Assembly (NCBI GenBank): GCA_910577105.1 | Contig: CAJTMB010000011.1 | Span: 19,231 to 83,230, forward strand | Source: an uncultured Lachnospiraceae bacterium | GTDB lineage: Bacteria > Bacillota > Clostridia > Lachnospirales > Lachnospiraceae | DNA: 64,000 bases | Direction of reading: 5' to 3' | Shown: positions 42,378 through 50,947 of the stretch, piece by piece | Position numbering within the stretch: position 1 is the stretch's first letter | How the letters are laid out: the number at the start of each line of letters is the position of its first letter | Notes under the pieces: generated by a model | Databases searched by the model: none | The model's input: the letters and a program-made list of their open reading frames with translations, nothing else | What the model was told of the DNA's origin: nothing | Program-made: the position numbers and the translations under genes

Positions 42378-43319
42378 TTATTCTTTTATCAAGCGTGAAA
42401 CATAGAACTTCTTCGCGAAGCAGCCTTTGCTGCAAGCGTTAGAAGTTCTTCTCACGCTATCACCCTTCAAAAAATCAACAATCATTTGTTTCTCTTGTTC
42501 TGTCAGGCTGTTCATATGCCCCCTGCCCTTTAGTAGATAAACAGTCACGTTCTCCAATATTTTTTTTGCCCTTGCCAATACTCCTTTTGCAGGAAATAAG
42601 CAGTCTTTTTCTGCTGCCATTACTAACGTTGGCGCCTTACATTGCCTGATAAGGCTCCCGGCAACATCACTTGGCATTCCTGCCTTAACTTTTGCGTATC
42701 TGATACTTAATTTTGCTGTTTCATAGATGTCTGCCGTTATATTTTCTTCCGATACAGCCATTGGAAGCATACACCTCTTAAGCCAGTTATCTTTTTGTGT
42801 AACCCAGTACATTATCATCGGAAGCATCATATTCATGCTATGAATTGCCGGGGCATTTTTGATGCCTGACGGTACATACAATACCGCGCGTTTTACTTTC
42901 TTTGGCGCTGCACACATTGTTTTACAAATGATTCCTGCACCGAATGAACCGCCAAAGCAACAAATATTCTGTTGTCCAATGGCATCTATCACTTCACCCG
43001 CCCACTTGCCGTAGTCATAATTTTTCGCTGACAGACTTACTTCCGCACTCTTGCCCGGATGACCTATCGTGTCAACCGCATAAATATGAAACTCTTCCAT
43101 CAAAAAACCACATGCAAGCAGATTATATGCAGTCGTTGCATTTCCCCCATGAAAAACAAGCAGCGGAATCCCTGACATATTTCCTGTCTCAATAAGATGG
43201 GTTTCTCCAAAAGAGGTTAAAACCCACTTGTCAAAGTATGGGATTGTCAGACGCTCCAACTGCTTATCATACAATGCCAGTATTGCTTTTTTTCCTTTTT
43301 CTGATTTGTAGATAGTCAT
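42378..43319 (-). CDS. Alpha/beta hydrolase with a repeat-derived C terminus
   Basis: A 313-residue alpha/beta hydrolase: VFHGGNATTAYNLLACGF, VDTIGHPGKSAE, nucleophile Ser in CCFGGSFGAGIICKTM, and the late His in GRGHMNSLTEQEK. The fold should end near MIVDFLKGD. The final residues (VRRTSNACSKGCFAKKFYVSRLIKE, given here only to mark the region) come from the palindromic repeat at 42390-42460, so the natural C terminus was replaced or extended. The substrate is unknown. A 72-base gap separates it from the MazG-like gene. Confidence 0.85.
   Translation of the reverse strand: MTIYKSEKGKKAILALYDKQLERLTIPYFDKWVLTSFGETHLIETGNMSGIPLLVFHGGNATTAYNLLACGFLMEEFHIYAVDTIGHPGKSAEVSLSAKNYDYGKWAGEVIDAIGQQNICCFGGSFGAGIICKTMCAAPKKVKRAVLYVPSGIKNAPAIHSMNMMLPMIMYWVTQKDNWLKRCMLPMAVSEENITADIYETAKLSIRYAKVKAGMPSDVAGSLIRQCKAPTLVMAAEKDCLFPAKGVLARAKKILENVTVYLLKGRGHMNSLTEQEKQMIVDFLKGDSVRRTSNACSKGCFAKKFYVSRLIKE
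42390..42460 (-). repeat. Branched palindromic repeat, copy 1
   Basis: An outer stem AGCGTGA/TCACGCT and a second stem GAACTTCT/AGAAGTTC enclose two small hairpins, CTTCGCGAAG and GCAGC-CTTT-GCTGC. It is almost identical to 48081-48168, but lacks one 17-base inner hairpin. It overlaps the 3' end of the hydrolase gene. Folded, it would be a multi-way junction; it has no coding role of its own. Confidence 0.82.
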
Positions 43320-43391
43320 TGATTATCACTTTCCGGGAAAAACTTTCATATTTTTAGGCTCTTTGTTTATAATCACCATAATTCCAATACC

Positions 43392-43715
43392 CTATTGAAA
43401 TTCATCATACTTCTTAGCATTCCCCCAAGACTTTTCAACAGGATACTTTGCCTCATTCTTATCCATTTTGCTGTTCACTATTTCATCAGCATCCAATCCC
43501 AGCTTGTCCAACATATCATGACAATAAATCAAAACATCTGCCAATTCTTCCTTCACATGCTCTATATTATAGTTCTCGTCACTCCACTGAAAGCATTCCA
43601 AAAGTTCCCCTGCCTCTATCATAATGGATTTTGCCAGATTAGCCGGGGAATGAAACTGAGCCCAGTTACGGTCATATGTAAATTTCCTGATTCTATCAAT
43701 TGTCGTTTGATTCAT
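43392..43715 (-). CDS. MazG-like nucleotide pyrophosphohydrolase
   Basis: A 107-residue all-helical NTP-PPase. The metal-binding pattern is visible as E34-A-G-E37 in MIEAGELLECFQWS and E57-L-A-D60 in VKEELADVLIYCHDM. Enzymes of this fold cut (d)NTPs to NMP and pyrophosphate. The start overlaps the stop of the GIY-YIG/DUF2075 gene by ATGA, so the two proteins are made together. In that setting, depletion or editing of nucleotides during phage attack is an attractive but unproven role; a housekeeping sanitation role is the alternative. Confidence 0.9.
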   Translation of the reverse strand: MNQTTIDRIRKFTYDRNWAQFHSPANLAKSIMIEAGELLECFQWSDENYNIEHVKEELADVLIYCHDMLDKLGLDADEIVNSKMDKNEAKYPVEKSWGNAKKYDEFQ

Positions 43716-45478
43716 ATCTGCTCCTTATTAGTTGCCTGACATAATACTTTTCTGAGTTCATCATCACATGCATAAATATATAATCCGCTTACGCCCCGTG
43801 TCATAAGAACCCTAACTTCATGCTGTAACAATAACTCTCCGAATTTTTTCTTTGTCCCATCAGATAATGTTCTGTTTCTTACCGCTTTATCATTACGGCT
43901 TGCTTCCGGGTCAAAAACAATATGACCATCACGATATTTCACAGACGGACCAAGTATCACACCAGCATAATTTAAATCAAATCCCTGTATCGTAAATGTT
44001 GAACCAACCTCACCTATTGTCTGCGGCTGTTCCGCCCACGATAAATTCTTAATTGCCTTCTTTTCCTTATTGCTTAGTTCCTGTTCCAATTCCCTGTTCC
44101 ATGGTTTATGCCATTGTCCAATCATAACCTCCCAGTATTTCATTACGCGATTGGTCTGCTTAGCCCTTTCATTATAATCCCAATCGTAAGTTGCAATCAT
44201 TCTTGACAAAGATGTCCCACTGGAATTTGCTTTTCTTTGAATCGCACAATCCAACTCATCAGGAGAATTAAAGATACGAATTTCATAATCTGTAGAAGAA
44301 TTCGGTATCTTTTGAACCAGCCCTTCTTTTGTAAAAGAATCTATCCAAGCTAATGTCTTTTGATCCGCATGCATTCTCATCTGATTTTTAAGTACTATGT
44401 AATTTTGTGTATCCTTAGCCTGTTTTTTATATTTTTCCAGTAATTTTGCTTCCCAAAACTGTTCTGTTGTCAATATCTGATTTTCGTCAAACATTACAAC
44501 TGTTACCCTTGCGCGATTCAAAATATCCTGAAGTTGATTCTCCCCTTTGTATGACTGTTTTCCCTGTGTCAACAACAGGTGCGCTTCATCTATAAACGCA
44601 ACATCTACGGGATTCTCCGGCGAGTGCGTGTTAATAAATCTGGTTGGTCTGTAAACTACTTCACTATATTTATCTGTTAATCCCAGCTTTGATGCAATCT
44701 GTTCGTATACTGCTTTCTGCTCTTTATGATTTACAATCAAACTGCATCTTACATTCGGATTACCATGCTCTTCTGCCTGACAAAATATCTCATAAAATGT
44801 ACTGCTGTTTAAAACAGTCTTTCCGGTTCCGGCCTCTCCTTCTATAAAAATAATCTGACCTGTTTGAGAATTCCGTAATGCATTTCTTACCCTGTCAATA
44901 ATCATATCTCTGGCTGCAATCTGGTCTTTTGTAAGTTTGTGTAACGGTGATGCTTTAAAAATTGCTGAATCCCTAATGGAACTTTCATCAGGAAAAAGAT
45001 TTTTATTATCCCTTCTGAGCTTTCTCCATATTTTTGAAAATATATTATCCAGTTCTTCTATAGGATAATACTTATTCTGCGGATTTCCACGTAAATTATG
45101 AACTTTTCGTACACCTGAAATACCAAGCATATAATGCATCAGCCTGTTTTCAATATCCAGCGTCATTGATTTGTTAAAATGCTCATGTCCGATAATGTAT
45201 AAACTTGCGGACTTATCAAAAATTTCTCTCTGCCATGACGTTGCGTCATTAATTCCTACATTATAATGCTGACGCGTACGCGCAAAGATATTGTTTGACT
45301 CTCCGATATATACCTCATAATCGCCAGAATCCTTCCAACTGTGAATATACACTGTCGGAAATGAAGTTATAACCTCCTGTATTTTATCATCCTCTTGTAA
45401 AAGAGAAATCTCTTCAAAATATTTCAATGCCTCTTGATTATCCTCAATTTTTTTAATTACCGGCTGTGAAATTGCCAT
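43712..45478 (-). CDS. GIY-YIG nuclease fused to DUF2075 (Schlafen-like) helicase
   Basis: A 588-residue fusion. Residues 40-130 form a GIY-YIG endonuclease: VYI at 43-45, YIGES at 57-61, basic R67/R69, and E110-N111. From about 180 a DUF2075 helicase follows: Walker A EGEAGTGKT (213-221), Walker B FIDEAHLL (295-302), QMRMHAD and the late motif LLTRG-like VRVLMTRGVSGLYIY. DUF2075 is related to Schlafen group III helicases. The ATG has GAGGTG and a strong promoter. The downstream MazG-like gene is coupled. The pair resembles a stand-alone antiphage or nucleic-acid surveillance unit. Confidence 0.88.
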   Translation of the reverse strand: MAISQPVIKKIEDNQEALKYFEEISLLQEDDKIQEVITSFPTVYIHSWKDSGDYEVYIGESNNIFARTRQHYNVGINDATSWQREIFDKSASLYIIGHEHFNKSMTLDIENRLMHYMLGISGVRKVHNLRGNPQNKYYPIEELDNIFSKIWRKLRRDNKNLFPDESSIRDSAIFKASPLHKLTKDQIAARDMIIDRVRNALRNSQTGQIIFIEGEAGTGKTVLNSSTFYEIFCQAEEHGNPNVRCSLIVNHKEQKAVYEQIASKLGLTDKYSEVVYRPTRFINTHSPENPVDVAFIDEAHLLLTQGKQSYKGENQLQDILNRARVTVVMFDENQILTTEQFWEAKLLEKYKKQAKDTQNYIVLKNQMRMHADQKTLAWIDSFTKEGLVQKIPNSSTDYEIRIFNSPDELDCAIQRKANSSGTSLSRMIATYDWDYNERAKQTNRVMKYWEVMIGQWHKPWNRELEQELSNKEKKAIKNLSWAEQPQTIGEVGSTFTIQGFDLNYAGVILGPSVKYRDGHIVFDPEASRNDKAVRNRTLSDGTKKKFGELLLQHEVRVLMTRGVSGLYIYACDDELRKVLCQATNKEQI

Positions 45479-45516
45479 CTTTTCACCTCATGTACGTTTA
45501 TCAAAATAATACAATT

Positions 45517-45545
45517 ATTGTAGCATCAGTCATATGTGTGTTCAA
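45517..45545 (-). promoter_or_regulatory. Promoter of the nuclease-helicase/MazG operon
   Basis: On the minus strand TTGAAC (45540-45545) and TACAAT (45517-45522) are spaced by 17 bases, with TG one base before the -10 box (extended -10). It lies about 40 bases before the start codon. Confidence 0.72.
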
Positions 45546-45616
45546 TGATTTTCTCTATTTCTTACATCCCTTGCCAAATTTTATTTACATTTAAAACATT
45601 CTTTCAAGAAGTAAAC

Positions 45617-46033
45617 TTATACTTTAAAACTCTCCGTCTTTAAATTGCAATAATATCTGCCGCTTTCCGCAGTAAATTTCAGCACACAATAGTCTGCATC
45701 GGTAACACCTTTTTTATAAAACATAATGTCTCCCCTTCTCCAAATCATATCCTTTGTTTTCTGGTCGGTTAATACTTCCATTTTCCCTGTCAGCATAACA
45801 CCGATGTAATTTACGAGCCCTTTGTGATAAAAATAAACACTGGCTTTGGAATTATTTTGAAACTGCTTTACCCTAAGTGATGAGGTATTTGTGGAAAAAT
45901 AGAATTCCCTTGTCCCAATCATTTTTCTGGGTTTCAACATTGCTTTTATATTAGGAAAACCGCTTTCATCTATAGAACATATGAAACTCACTTTCTGTTT
46001 TTTTATAAATTTCTCCAACAATTTTAAGTTCAT
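45617..46033 (-). CDS. Pyridoxamine 5'-phosphate oxidase-family protein
   Basis: A 138-residue split-barrel flavin-binding protein: FICSIDESGFPNIKAMLKPRK, the strand REFYFSTNTSSLRVKQF and NSKASVYFYHKGLVNYIGVMLTGKMEVL. Members bind FMN, F420 or haem, and include general-stress proteins. The length fits the short family rather than true PdxH. It ends 138 bases from the DUF2075 gene and follows a GNAT gene by 3 bases, so those two are probably co-transcribed. Confidence 0.85.
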   Translation of the reverse strand: MNLKLLEKFIKKQKVSFICSIDESGFPNIKAMLKPRKMIGTREFYFSTNTSSLRVKQFQNNSKASVYFYHKGLVNYIGVMLTGKMEVLTDQKTKDMIWRRGDIMFYKKGVTDADYCVLKFTAESGRYYCNLKTESFKV

Positions 46034-46036
46034 TTA

Positions 46037-46555
46037 TCATTCCCCATCCGACTTCTTTATCATAGAATACATTTTCATATCAATCACTTTACCGTTTTTA
46101 ACGGCATTGCTCCTCAAAAGCCCTTCAAACTGAAAACCTGCTTTTTCCAGCACCCGGCAGGATGCCGCGTTGTAAACAAACGGTTCTGCAAATATCCTGA
46201 TGATGTCCGTATTTTCAAATATGTATTTACACACCTGTGTAACTGCGCTTGTTCCCAGTCCGCATCCCCAATAAGGCTCGCCTATATAATAACCCATTTC
46301 CGCCGTTCTGAAGTGAATATTATCACACCGGAAAACACCGATGCTTCCTACAACCTTATCCTCCATGGTTATCGCAAATGCAAAGGTTTTTGTTTTGTCT
46401 GCCTGAAGCATATCCAAAATAAATTCTTTTGCATCCTTTTGGGTATAAGGGTATGGTAAACCGTCACGCAAATTATCCAGTATTTTGCGATTATTTAACA
46501 AATCCGCCAGTCTGTCGGCATCCTCAGGTTTCCATTCTCTTATCCTGCATTGCAT
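46037..46555 (-). CDS. GNAT-family N-acetyltransferase (RimJ/RimL-like)
   Basis: A 172-residue acetyltransferase: MQCRIREWKPEDADRLADLL at the N terminus, the acetyl-CoA region MGYYIGEPYWGCGLGTSAV, and NAASCRVLEKAGFQFEGLLR. The ATG at 46555 has AGGAAAGGGTG at suitable distance; an ATG nine codons earlier would overlap that site. The acceptor is unknown. Confidence 0.87.
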   Translation of the reverse strand: MQCRIREWKPEDADRLADLLNNRKILDNLRDGLPYPYTQKDAKEFILDMLQADKTKTFAFAITMEDKVVGSIGVFRCDNIHFRTAEMGYYIGEPYWGCGLGTSAVTQVCKYIFENTDIIRIFAEPFVYNAASCRVLEKAGFQFEGLLRSNAVKNGKVIDMKMYSMIKKSDGE

Positions 46556-46639
46556 ATATTTTATCACCCTTTCCTGCAACATACCAAATATTTGCCATTC
46601 CCCCGTTGTAAAATCTTACTGCATCCACAAAGCATCAGC

Positions 46640-47368
46640 TTACTGCCTGTCTTCATATTGCATGGGAACATACGGCAGAATCCCCCAGGTTATCTCATCC
46701 GCATAATGAACCTCCGTATGTATCATAGAGCGATAATCCGCTGATGTAGCCTTAATACACGGAAATTCCGCACACTCTCTACATTCTGCTAACTCTTTCT
46801 TTAATGCACAGCCTTTTGCATTACACAGCTCATCCTTACAATAACAATTATCACTATAGCAACCTCCGCAACGCATACTCCAATCTGATTGCTCCCACAT
46901 CTTACTCAATTGTTTTTCCATAACAGCCCGTAATTCTTCACCTGTATGAATATAATGGACACATAAATCACAGCGCTGGCCACATTTGGAATATAACGCA
47001 TTTTCTTTTGCAAAAGGTTTACGATTAGGCTTCTTCTTGATTAATATAAGTTTTTTAACTTCTTCCAGTTGTTCCAAAGTATTTACGTCAATATACATCC
47101 ATTTTCCATCATGGTATGTCTTTGCATTGTCATAGTAATCTTGAATATATTGGGAAAATGCACTTTTCTGGATTTCAAAACATTCTCGCTCTTTTTTCCC
47201 AAAAATAATTAAAAAGGAGAATTTATCATCATGGGTACATATCGTGACAATGGTCTTTGAACCCTGCTTAAATTTTAATTCATCTTTGCCGTTTCCGATT
47301 TCATCCAAGCGGTATTTACCACGCATAAATATCATTGTTTCATGGCTAATTTGCTCAAGAACCGTCAT
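46640..47368 (-). CDS. DUF3788-DUF3795 two-domain protein
   Basis: A 242-residue protein in two recognisable halves. Residues 1-120 resemble DUF3788 (KFSFLIIFGKKERECFE, MYIDVNTLEQLEEVKKLILIKKKP). Residues 125-220 resemble DUF3795, a zinc-ribbon-like module with Cys in YSKCGQRCDLCVHY, MRCGGCYSDNCYCKDELCNAKGC and CRECAEFPC. The two DUFs occur separately in Firmicutes. The fusion suggests a metal-binding accessory protein, role unknown. Confidence 0.72.
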   Translation of the reverse strand: MTVLEQISHETMIFMRGKYRLDEIGNGKDELKFKQGSKTIVTICTHDDKFSFLIIFGKKERECFEIQKSAFSQYIQDYYDNAKTYHDGKWMYIDVNTLEQLEEVKKLILIKKKPNRKPFAKENALYSKCGQRCDLCVHYIHTGEELRAVMEKQLSKMWEQSDWSMRCGGCYSDNCYCKDELCNAKGCALKKELAECRECAEFPCIKATSADYRSMIHTEVHYADEITWGILPYVPMQYEDRQ

Positions 47369-47508
47369 ATAATATCCTCCTTTTTCAGTAACAAGCCATC
47401 AATCTGATTACCGTCCTTTCCCTCCACAGACTACCATAAATTGCAGGATACAACAACTTCTACTTAACATTTTTCGTCATTTTGCTTATGCTTTTTTGTA
47501 GTTCTTAT

Positions 47509-47946
47509 TTAACAAAACACCTTCTTTTCCATTTGTAATAATTTTATTCCCAACACAAACACTGTGCCGCCCATTGCTATAAATCCACCCCAAAGTAAAT
47601 TCCAATACCATGCTGTCACATCAAACATTGCCAGAATCAAATCGTGCCAAAACCCTAATCCGGTTGCAATAGCAAACAAATCAAATAGCAAATAGCCGCC
47701 ACCACACAGATATATCCATCTCCACCAATAATTTTGCCAAAAATTCTTAAAGAAAATAATAATTCCAAGCACACAAAGTACTGATAATATGCCCATGAGC
47801 ACAAAGTAGAACAGACCCTTACTTTCCATGACATTTATCCAAAACTCAGCATAAGAGTTTCTATCCACAAGTCCCCAAATTCTATGTAAATGAAAGATTC
47901 CAAAAAACATGAAAAACCATGGTTCAAATTTATATATCTTTTTCAT
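47509..47946 (-). CDS. Small multi-pass membrane protein
   Basis: A 145-residue protein with four predicted helices (about 6-22, 45-66, 78-100 and 108-135) rich in Trp and Phe. I do not recognise a family. The start is uncertain: an ATG at 47946 and a TTG at 47964 are both possible, and neither has a clear ribosome site. The branched repeat lies just upstream. Confidence 0.6.
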   Translation of the reverse strand: MKKIYKFEPWFFMFFGIFHLHRIWGLVDRNSYAEFWINVMESKGLFYFVLMGILSVLCVLGIIIFFKNFWQNYWWRWIYLCGGGYLLFDLFAIATGLGFWHDLILAMFDVTAWYWNLLWGGFIAMGGTVFVLGIKLLQMEKKVFC

Positions 47947-48004
47947 ATCATGCCATAATTCCAATCATAAATATTTCTCTATCACACCCTGCTCCACAAA
48001 AGTT

Positions 48005-48168
48005 TCTCACGCTAACCAACATGATTCCGCTCTGCGGAATCCCAAATTAGGATGAAAAATGCCGCATTTCAGGCATTTCTCAAGCGTGAGACATAAAACT
48101 TCTTCGCGAAGCAGCCTTTGCTGCAAGCGAAAACTGCCAAAGGCAGTTAGAAGTTCTTCTCACGCTAT
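48005..48168 (-). repeat. Branched palindromic repeat, copy 2 with extension
   Basis: Bases 48081-48168 match copy 1 at 42390-42460 with few changes, plus an extra hairpin AACTGCC/GGCAGTT. A further part, 48005-48080, contains TCTCACGCT (pairing with AGCGTGAGA at 48082), and hairpins GATTCCGC/GCGGAATC (48023-48041) and AAATGCC/GGCATTT (48057-48078). The whole forms a string of palindromes with three inverted TCACGCT boxes. Its end overlaps the last codons of the gene at 48160. Confidence 0.8.
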
Positions 48169-49227
48169 ATGCCGATACTTTTTTAATACCCACAAAGCCC
48201 TGTCTATATCATTCTCGTCCGGATTCACTATTTCTGCCCGATTTGAAAGTCCGCAAATACGGCGGGGTTCATTGTCAAAATAAACCCTTCGATTATTGGG
48301 ACACTTGCATTTTCTTTCGGGAAACTGATTTTTAAACCATAGAAATGAATCGTAATCTTCCTCAAACAAAATTTTTGCAAACTCATTGATATTCTGAAAA
48401 TGGTTGAAATAAATACACAGCATAAAGTATCCATTGTCCGCATAGAAACCGCATATATTCTTTCCCTTGTATGCGTACTCAACTTTCCACTTGAAATCTG
48501 AAACAATTCCTCTTAGCGGCTTTATCTTGGCTTTGATCTTCATTCCTGACAGATTATCTTCTAATTTTTTCACCGCTTCGGCACTTCTAGCAGGTAATGT
48601 TTTGCATATGTCATTTACTGTTGGTATCGGCGAATATGCGTTTTTGAAATCAAGGCGAATATAATTCATCCACTTGTATTTGCTGTCGGGCGCCTTACAT
48701 AAATATACCAAACCCTCCATTGCCTGTTTATATGTAGTATGAGAAATACAGACAGAAGTATCCTTTTCATATACTTGAATACCGAGTTTTGATAATACTT
48801 TATATCTCTCAGCATTATATTTCGATCCATGAATGCTTTCCATCTGGTTCAAAACATCAGCATAATCTTCTTTTAGAATAATCAGCGCACCTGATTGCCC
48901 GTCAATGGCTTTACTCTTCAAACCTATTTTATAAAAGTACATAGCATAAAACTGTATGGCTTGTTGAAAAGTATTTCTAAGTGTACTTTCTTTGGAATTA
49001 TTTACATGCGCCTTTTGAGGCGCTTCCTGTGCCTTCAGCTTTGTTATATACTCTTCATAAGGTTTCGAAAATACCATATATTTCTCAGGTTGCTGATACA
49101 TTTCCTGATAAAGAGAAACCATGAATTTATAAAATTGCACTTGTCCGTCTTCTGGTTGATTTTGCATTTCCAAGGGGGCAATCATGTCAAGACAATGTTT
49201 AATTGAACGCTGCACACAGGTTTCCAT
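48160..49227 (-). CDS. Hypothetical protein, 355 residues
   Basis: A protein I do not recognise. The N-terminal half is helical and charged. The middle (QAIQFYAMYFYKIGLKSKA, LEDNLSGMKIKAKIKPL) and C-terminal part (SDFKWKVEYAYKGKNICGFYADNGYF) look like a mixed alpha/beta domain, with a late Cys-containing segment FPERKCKCPNNRRVYFDNEPRR. The last four codons (R-H-I-A) fall in the branched repeat, so the natural C terminus may have been changed. The ribosome site is weak. The DNA is AT-rich. Confidence 0.65.
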   Translation of the reverse strand: METCVQRSIKHCLDMIAPLEMQNQPEDGQVQFYKFMVSLYQEMYQQPEKYMVFSKPYEEYITKLKAQEAPQKAHVNNSKESTLRNTFQQAIQFYAMYFYKIGLKSKAIDGQSGALIILKEDYADVLNQMESIHGSKYNAERYKVLSKLGIQVYEKDTSVCISHTTYKQAMEGLVYLCKAPDSKYKWMNYIRLDFKNAYSPIPTVNDICKTLPARSAEAVKKLEDNLSGMKIKAKIKPLRGIVSDFKWKVEYAYKGKNICGFYADNGYFMLCIYFNHFQNINEFAKILFEEDYDSFLWFKNQFPERKCKCPNNRRVYFDNEPRRICGLSNRAEIVNPDENDIDRALWVLKKYRHIA

Positions 49228-49404
49228 ATTCTCGTTGCGCCTCTACGATTCTGATTGTTCCAATAAATATAAGCCAAAATTCACTTTTACTCAACTAAAG
49301 CTCCTGTTTCATTTCTTCCAAAATACACGTTTTCAGCAATTCTTATCTTTGCATCATTAATTTAGAATCAAGTTTTCAATCTATTTCCTATTTCCATTTA
49401 ATCA

Positions 49405-49827
49405 TTATTCGTAGTCGTCTTCCTCTTCATCCCAATCAGGATATTGTTCTATGAAACCCTTTCTCTTGATTACAGTTGGAGCCATCTTCTTAGCTGTTTC
49501 TGTTATATTTTGTACTACAATGGTAAACATCCAATCATCTCCAAAATCATAGTGAAGGAAGAATTTCTGTTTTATCTCCAAGCCAATGTTATCAATCCTT
49601 TCACTTGTTGAAGGTTCATCATCTTCCGGATCAGATTGATAACTGCAATCACTGTACATTCTATTATCCATACAAAATTCATATAGATGCTCATCTATAA
49701 AATCAAATGATGACAAAATTGCTCCACACAAATCATCTAGTGAATGTTCACCTAATATCTCAATTACCCGGTAAACTTCCCTTCCCATTCTTGACGGATA
49801 TACCTTCAACGTATACTTTTTCTTCAT
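49405..49827 (-). CDS. Plasmid pRiA4b ORF-3-like protein
   Basis: A 140-residue protein: LKVYPSRMGREVYRVIEILGEHSLDDLCGAI at the start, and the family hallmark FFLHYDFGDDWMFTIVVQ near residues 88-105, with an acidic C terminus. The family occurs on plasmids and as a passenger of IS1096-type elements; its function is unknown. No transposase is adjacent. It is consistent with the mobile nature of this tract. Confidence 0.82.
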   Translation of the reverse strand: MKKKYTLKVYPSRMGREVYRVIEILGEHSLDDLCGAILSSFDFIDEHLYEFCMDNRMYSDCSYQSDPEDDEPSTSERIDNIGLEIKQKFFLHYDFGDDWMFTIVVQNITETAKKMAPTVIKRKGFIEQYPDWDEEEDDYE

Positions 49828-50313
49828 TAGCGCTCCTTCCTGTTTTCATATTGTTGTTTTTTCCCCATTAAAAGAGAATCAGCATTTGACGTTTTGCAGA
49901 TTTTTATTATCGCAAAGCTATTTCTATTTACTAATTTTATCACAGTTATTCTTCATTTGGCATAAAAAATATAGAGCATGGCAGCCAACATTTCCCACAC
50001 TTTATATCGTTCCAATAACTTTTCAATCCTCCGATTCTATCTTCTTATGTTCCCTGGTCAAATTGCGAAAAACCTTTAAATACAGATAAGAGAAAAGGGC
50101 TTCCCTATTCTTAGGAAAGCCCCATAAAATCCAGCTTTTTACTGATTACCCTCACGCTATATGAATAGCGTTATTCGATGTATTTTCTATACTTTTTATG
50201 GTTGAAATCTGCGTATTTTCGCTAGTGTTGTATGGTCTATTGATATTTGCATGATTTCTTGGCACTGTTTTGGCACCGGGATGCACCTCTCAATCAAACT
50301 GAAGAGAATCTAT
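49828..50313. other. Gene-free stretch with a terminator
   Basis: No gene is supported in these 486 bases. They contain a terminator-type hairpin (listed separately), a CTCACGCTATAT match to the edge of the branched repeat (50151-50162), and a TGGCACTGTTTTGGCACCGGG segment near 50260. The last recalls sequences near integrase ends and att sites but has no intact gene beside it. It may be the scar of a lost element. Confidence 0.45.
50091..50122 (-). terminator. Rho-independent terminator
   Basis: On the minus strand GGGCTTTCCTA pairs with TAGGGAAGCCC over 11 bp (one G-T pair) around the loop AGAA, at 50097-50122, followed by TTTTCTCT. It would end transcripts from the P-loop kinase and GNAT genes upstream. 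Confidence 0.8.
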
Positions 50314-50946
50314 CTACTTCATTTTAAATGATTTTTCCACCAATGCAAGAGTCTCTTCTATTGTTCTTTTATCATCTCTTATAATAACGTTAAAACCAGA
50401 GTTTAGAAAATAGTCGTATATTTCCTTTGAATTAACACGTTTTAAGCATTCTCTAAAATTTTCCATCGCTTTGTCAGTGTCTTCTTCCTTTAATAATAAT
50501 TGATACAAAAACTGTTTTTCCTTATCTGGTCGCTCAAAAAATCTATTAACAGATATTTCTGGTTCTGCCAACATAATTAAAACATGATCATTATCTGATA
50601 CTTCTGCTAATACTTCTACTGAAATATTGGTATCAACAAATATCATTTTATCTTGTTTAGATAAATCTTCAAGAATTTGTAATTCCAAAATAGTGCATTC
50701 TCTCGTAGTTTCTTTAATCCATGCTTCATATTCATCCGGAGGTCTTCTGATAAACTCTCTCCAATCCTTTAAATCCCTTGTATATGTCAAACCCGGAAAT
50801 TCACAACTGTCTAACTCTGAAATTCGTGCATCATGGTAGTTTTCTTCACATGCTATTCCATTATATTTTTCTGCCAACATTTTTACCATAGTCGATTTGC
50901 CTGCATATGCGGTTCCATTAATAAAATAAACATTGTTGAATTTCAT
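50314..50946 (-). CDS. P-loop nucleotide kinase-like protein
   Basis: A 210-residue single-domain P-loop protein: Walker A GTAYAGKST (residues 11-19), with the second strand FVDTNIS and lid-like basic region ISVNRFFERPDKEK. It resembles small-molecule or (deoxy)nucleoside kinases and the chloramphenicol/shikimate kinase-like group; no specific substrate is clear. The gene ends a pair with the GNAT gene one base upstream and is followed by a long gap and a terminator. Confidence 0.78.
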   Translation of the reverse strand: MKFNNVYFINGTAYAGKSTMVKMLAEKYNGIACEENYHDARISELDSCEFPGLTYTRDLKDWREFIRRPPDEYEAWIKETTRECTILELQILEDLSKQDKMIFVDTNISVEVLAEVSDNDHVLIMLAEPEISVNRFFERPDKEKQFLYQLLLKEEDTDKAMENFRECLKRVNSKEIYDYFLNSGFNVIIRDDKRTIEETLALVEKSFKMK

Positions 50947-50947
50947 G

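Noticed and set aside
42390..48168. Two branched repeats as integron attC sites bounding a cassette array
   Set aside because: They are palindromic and lie at gene ends, but there are only two, there is no integron integrase in the window, and the genes between them have their own promoters and are not each followed by a site.
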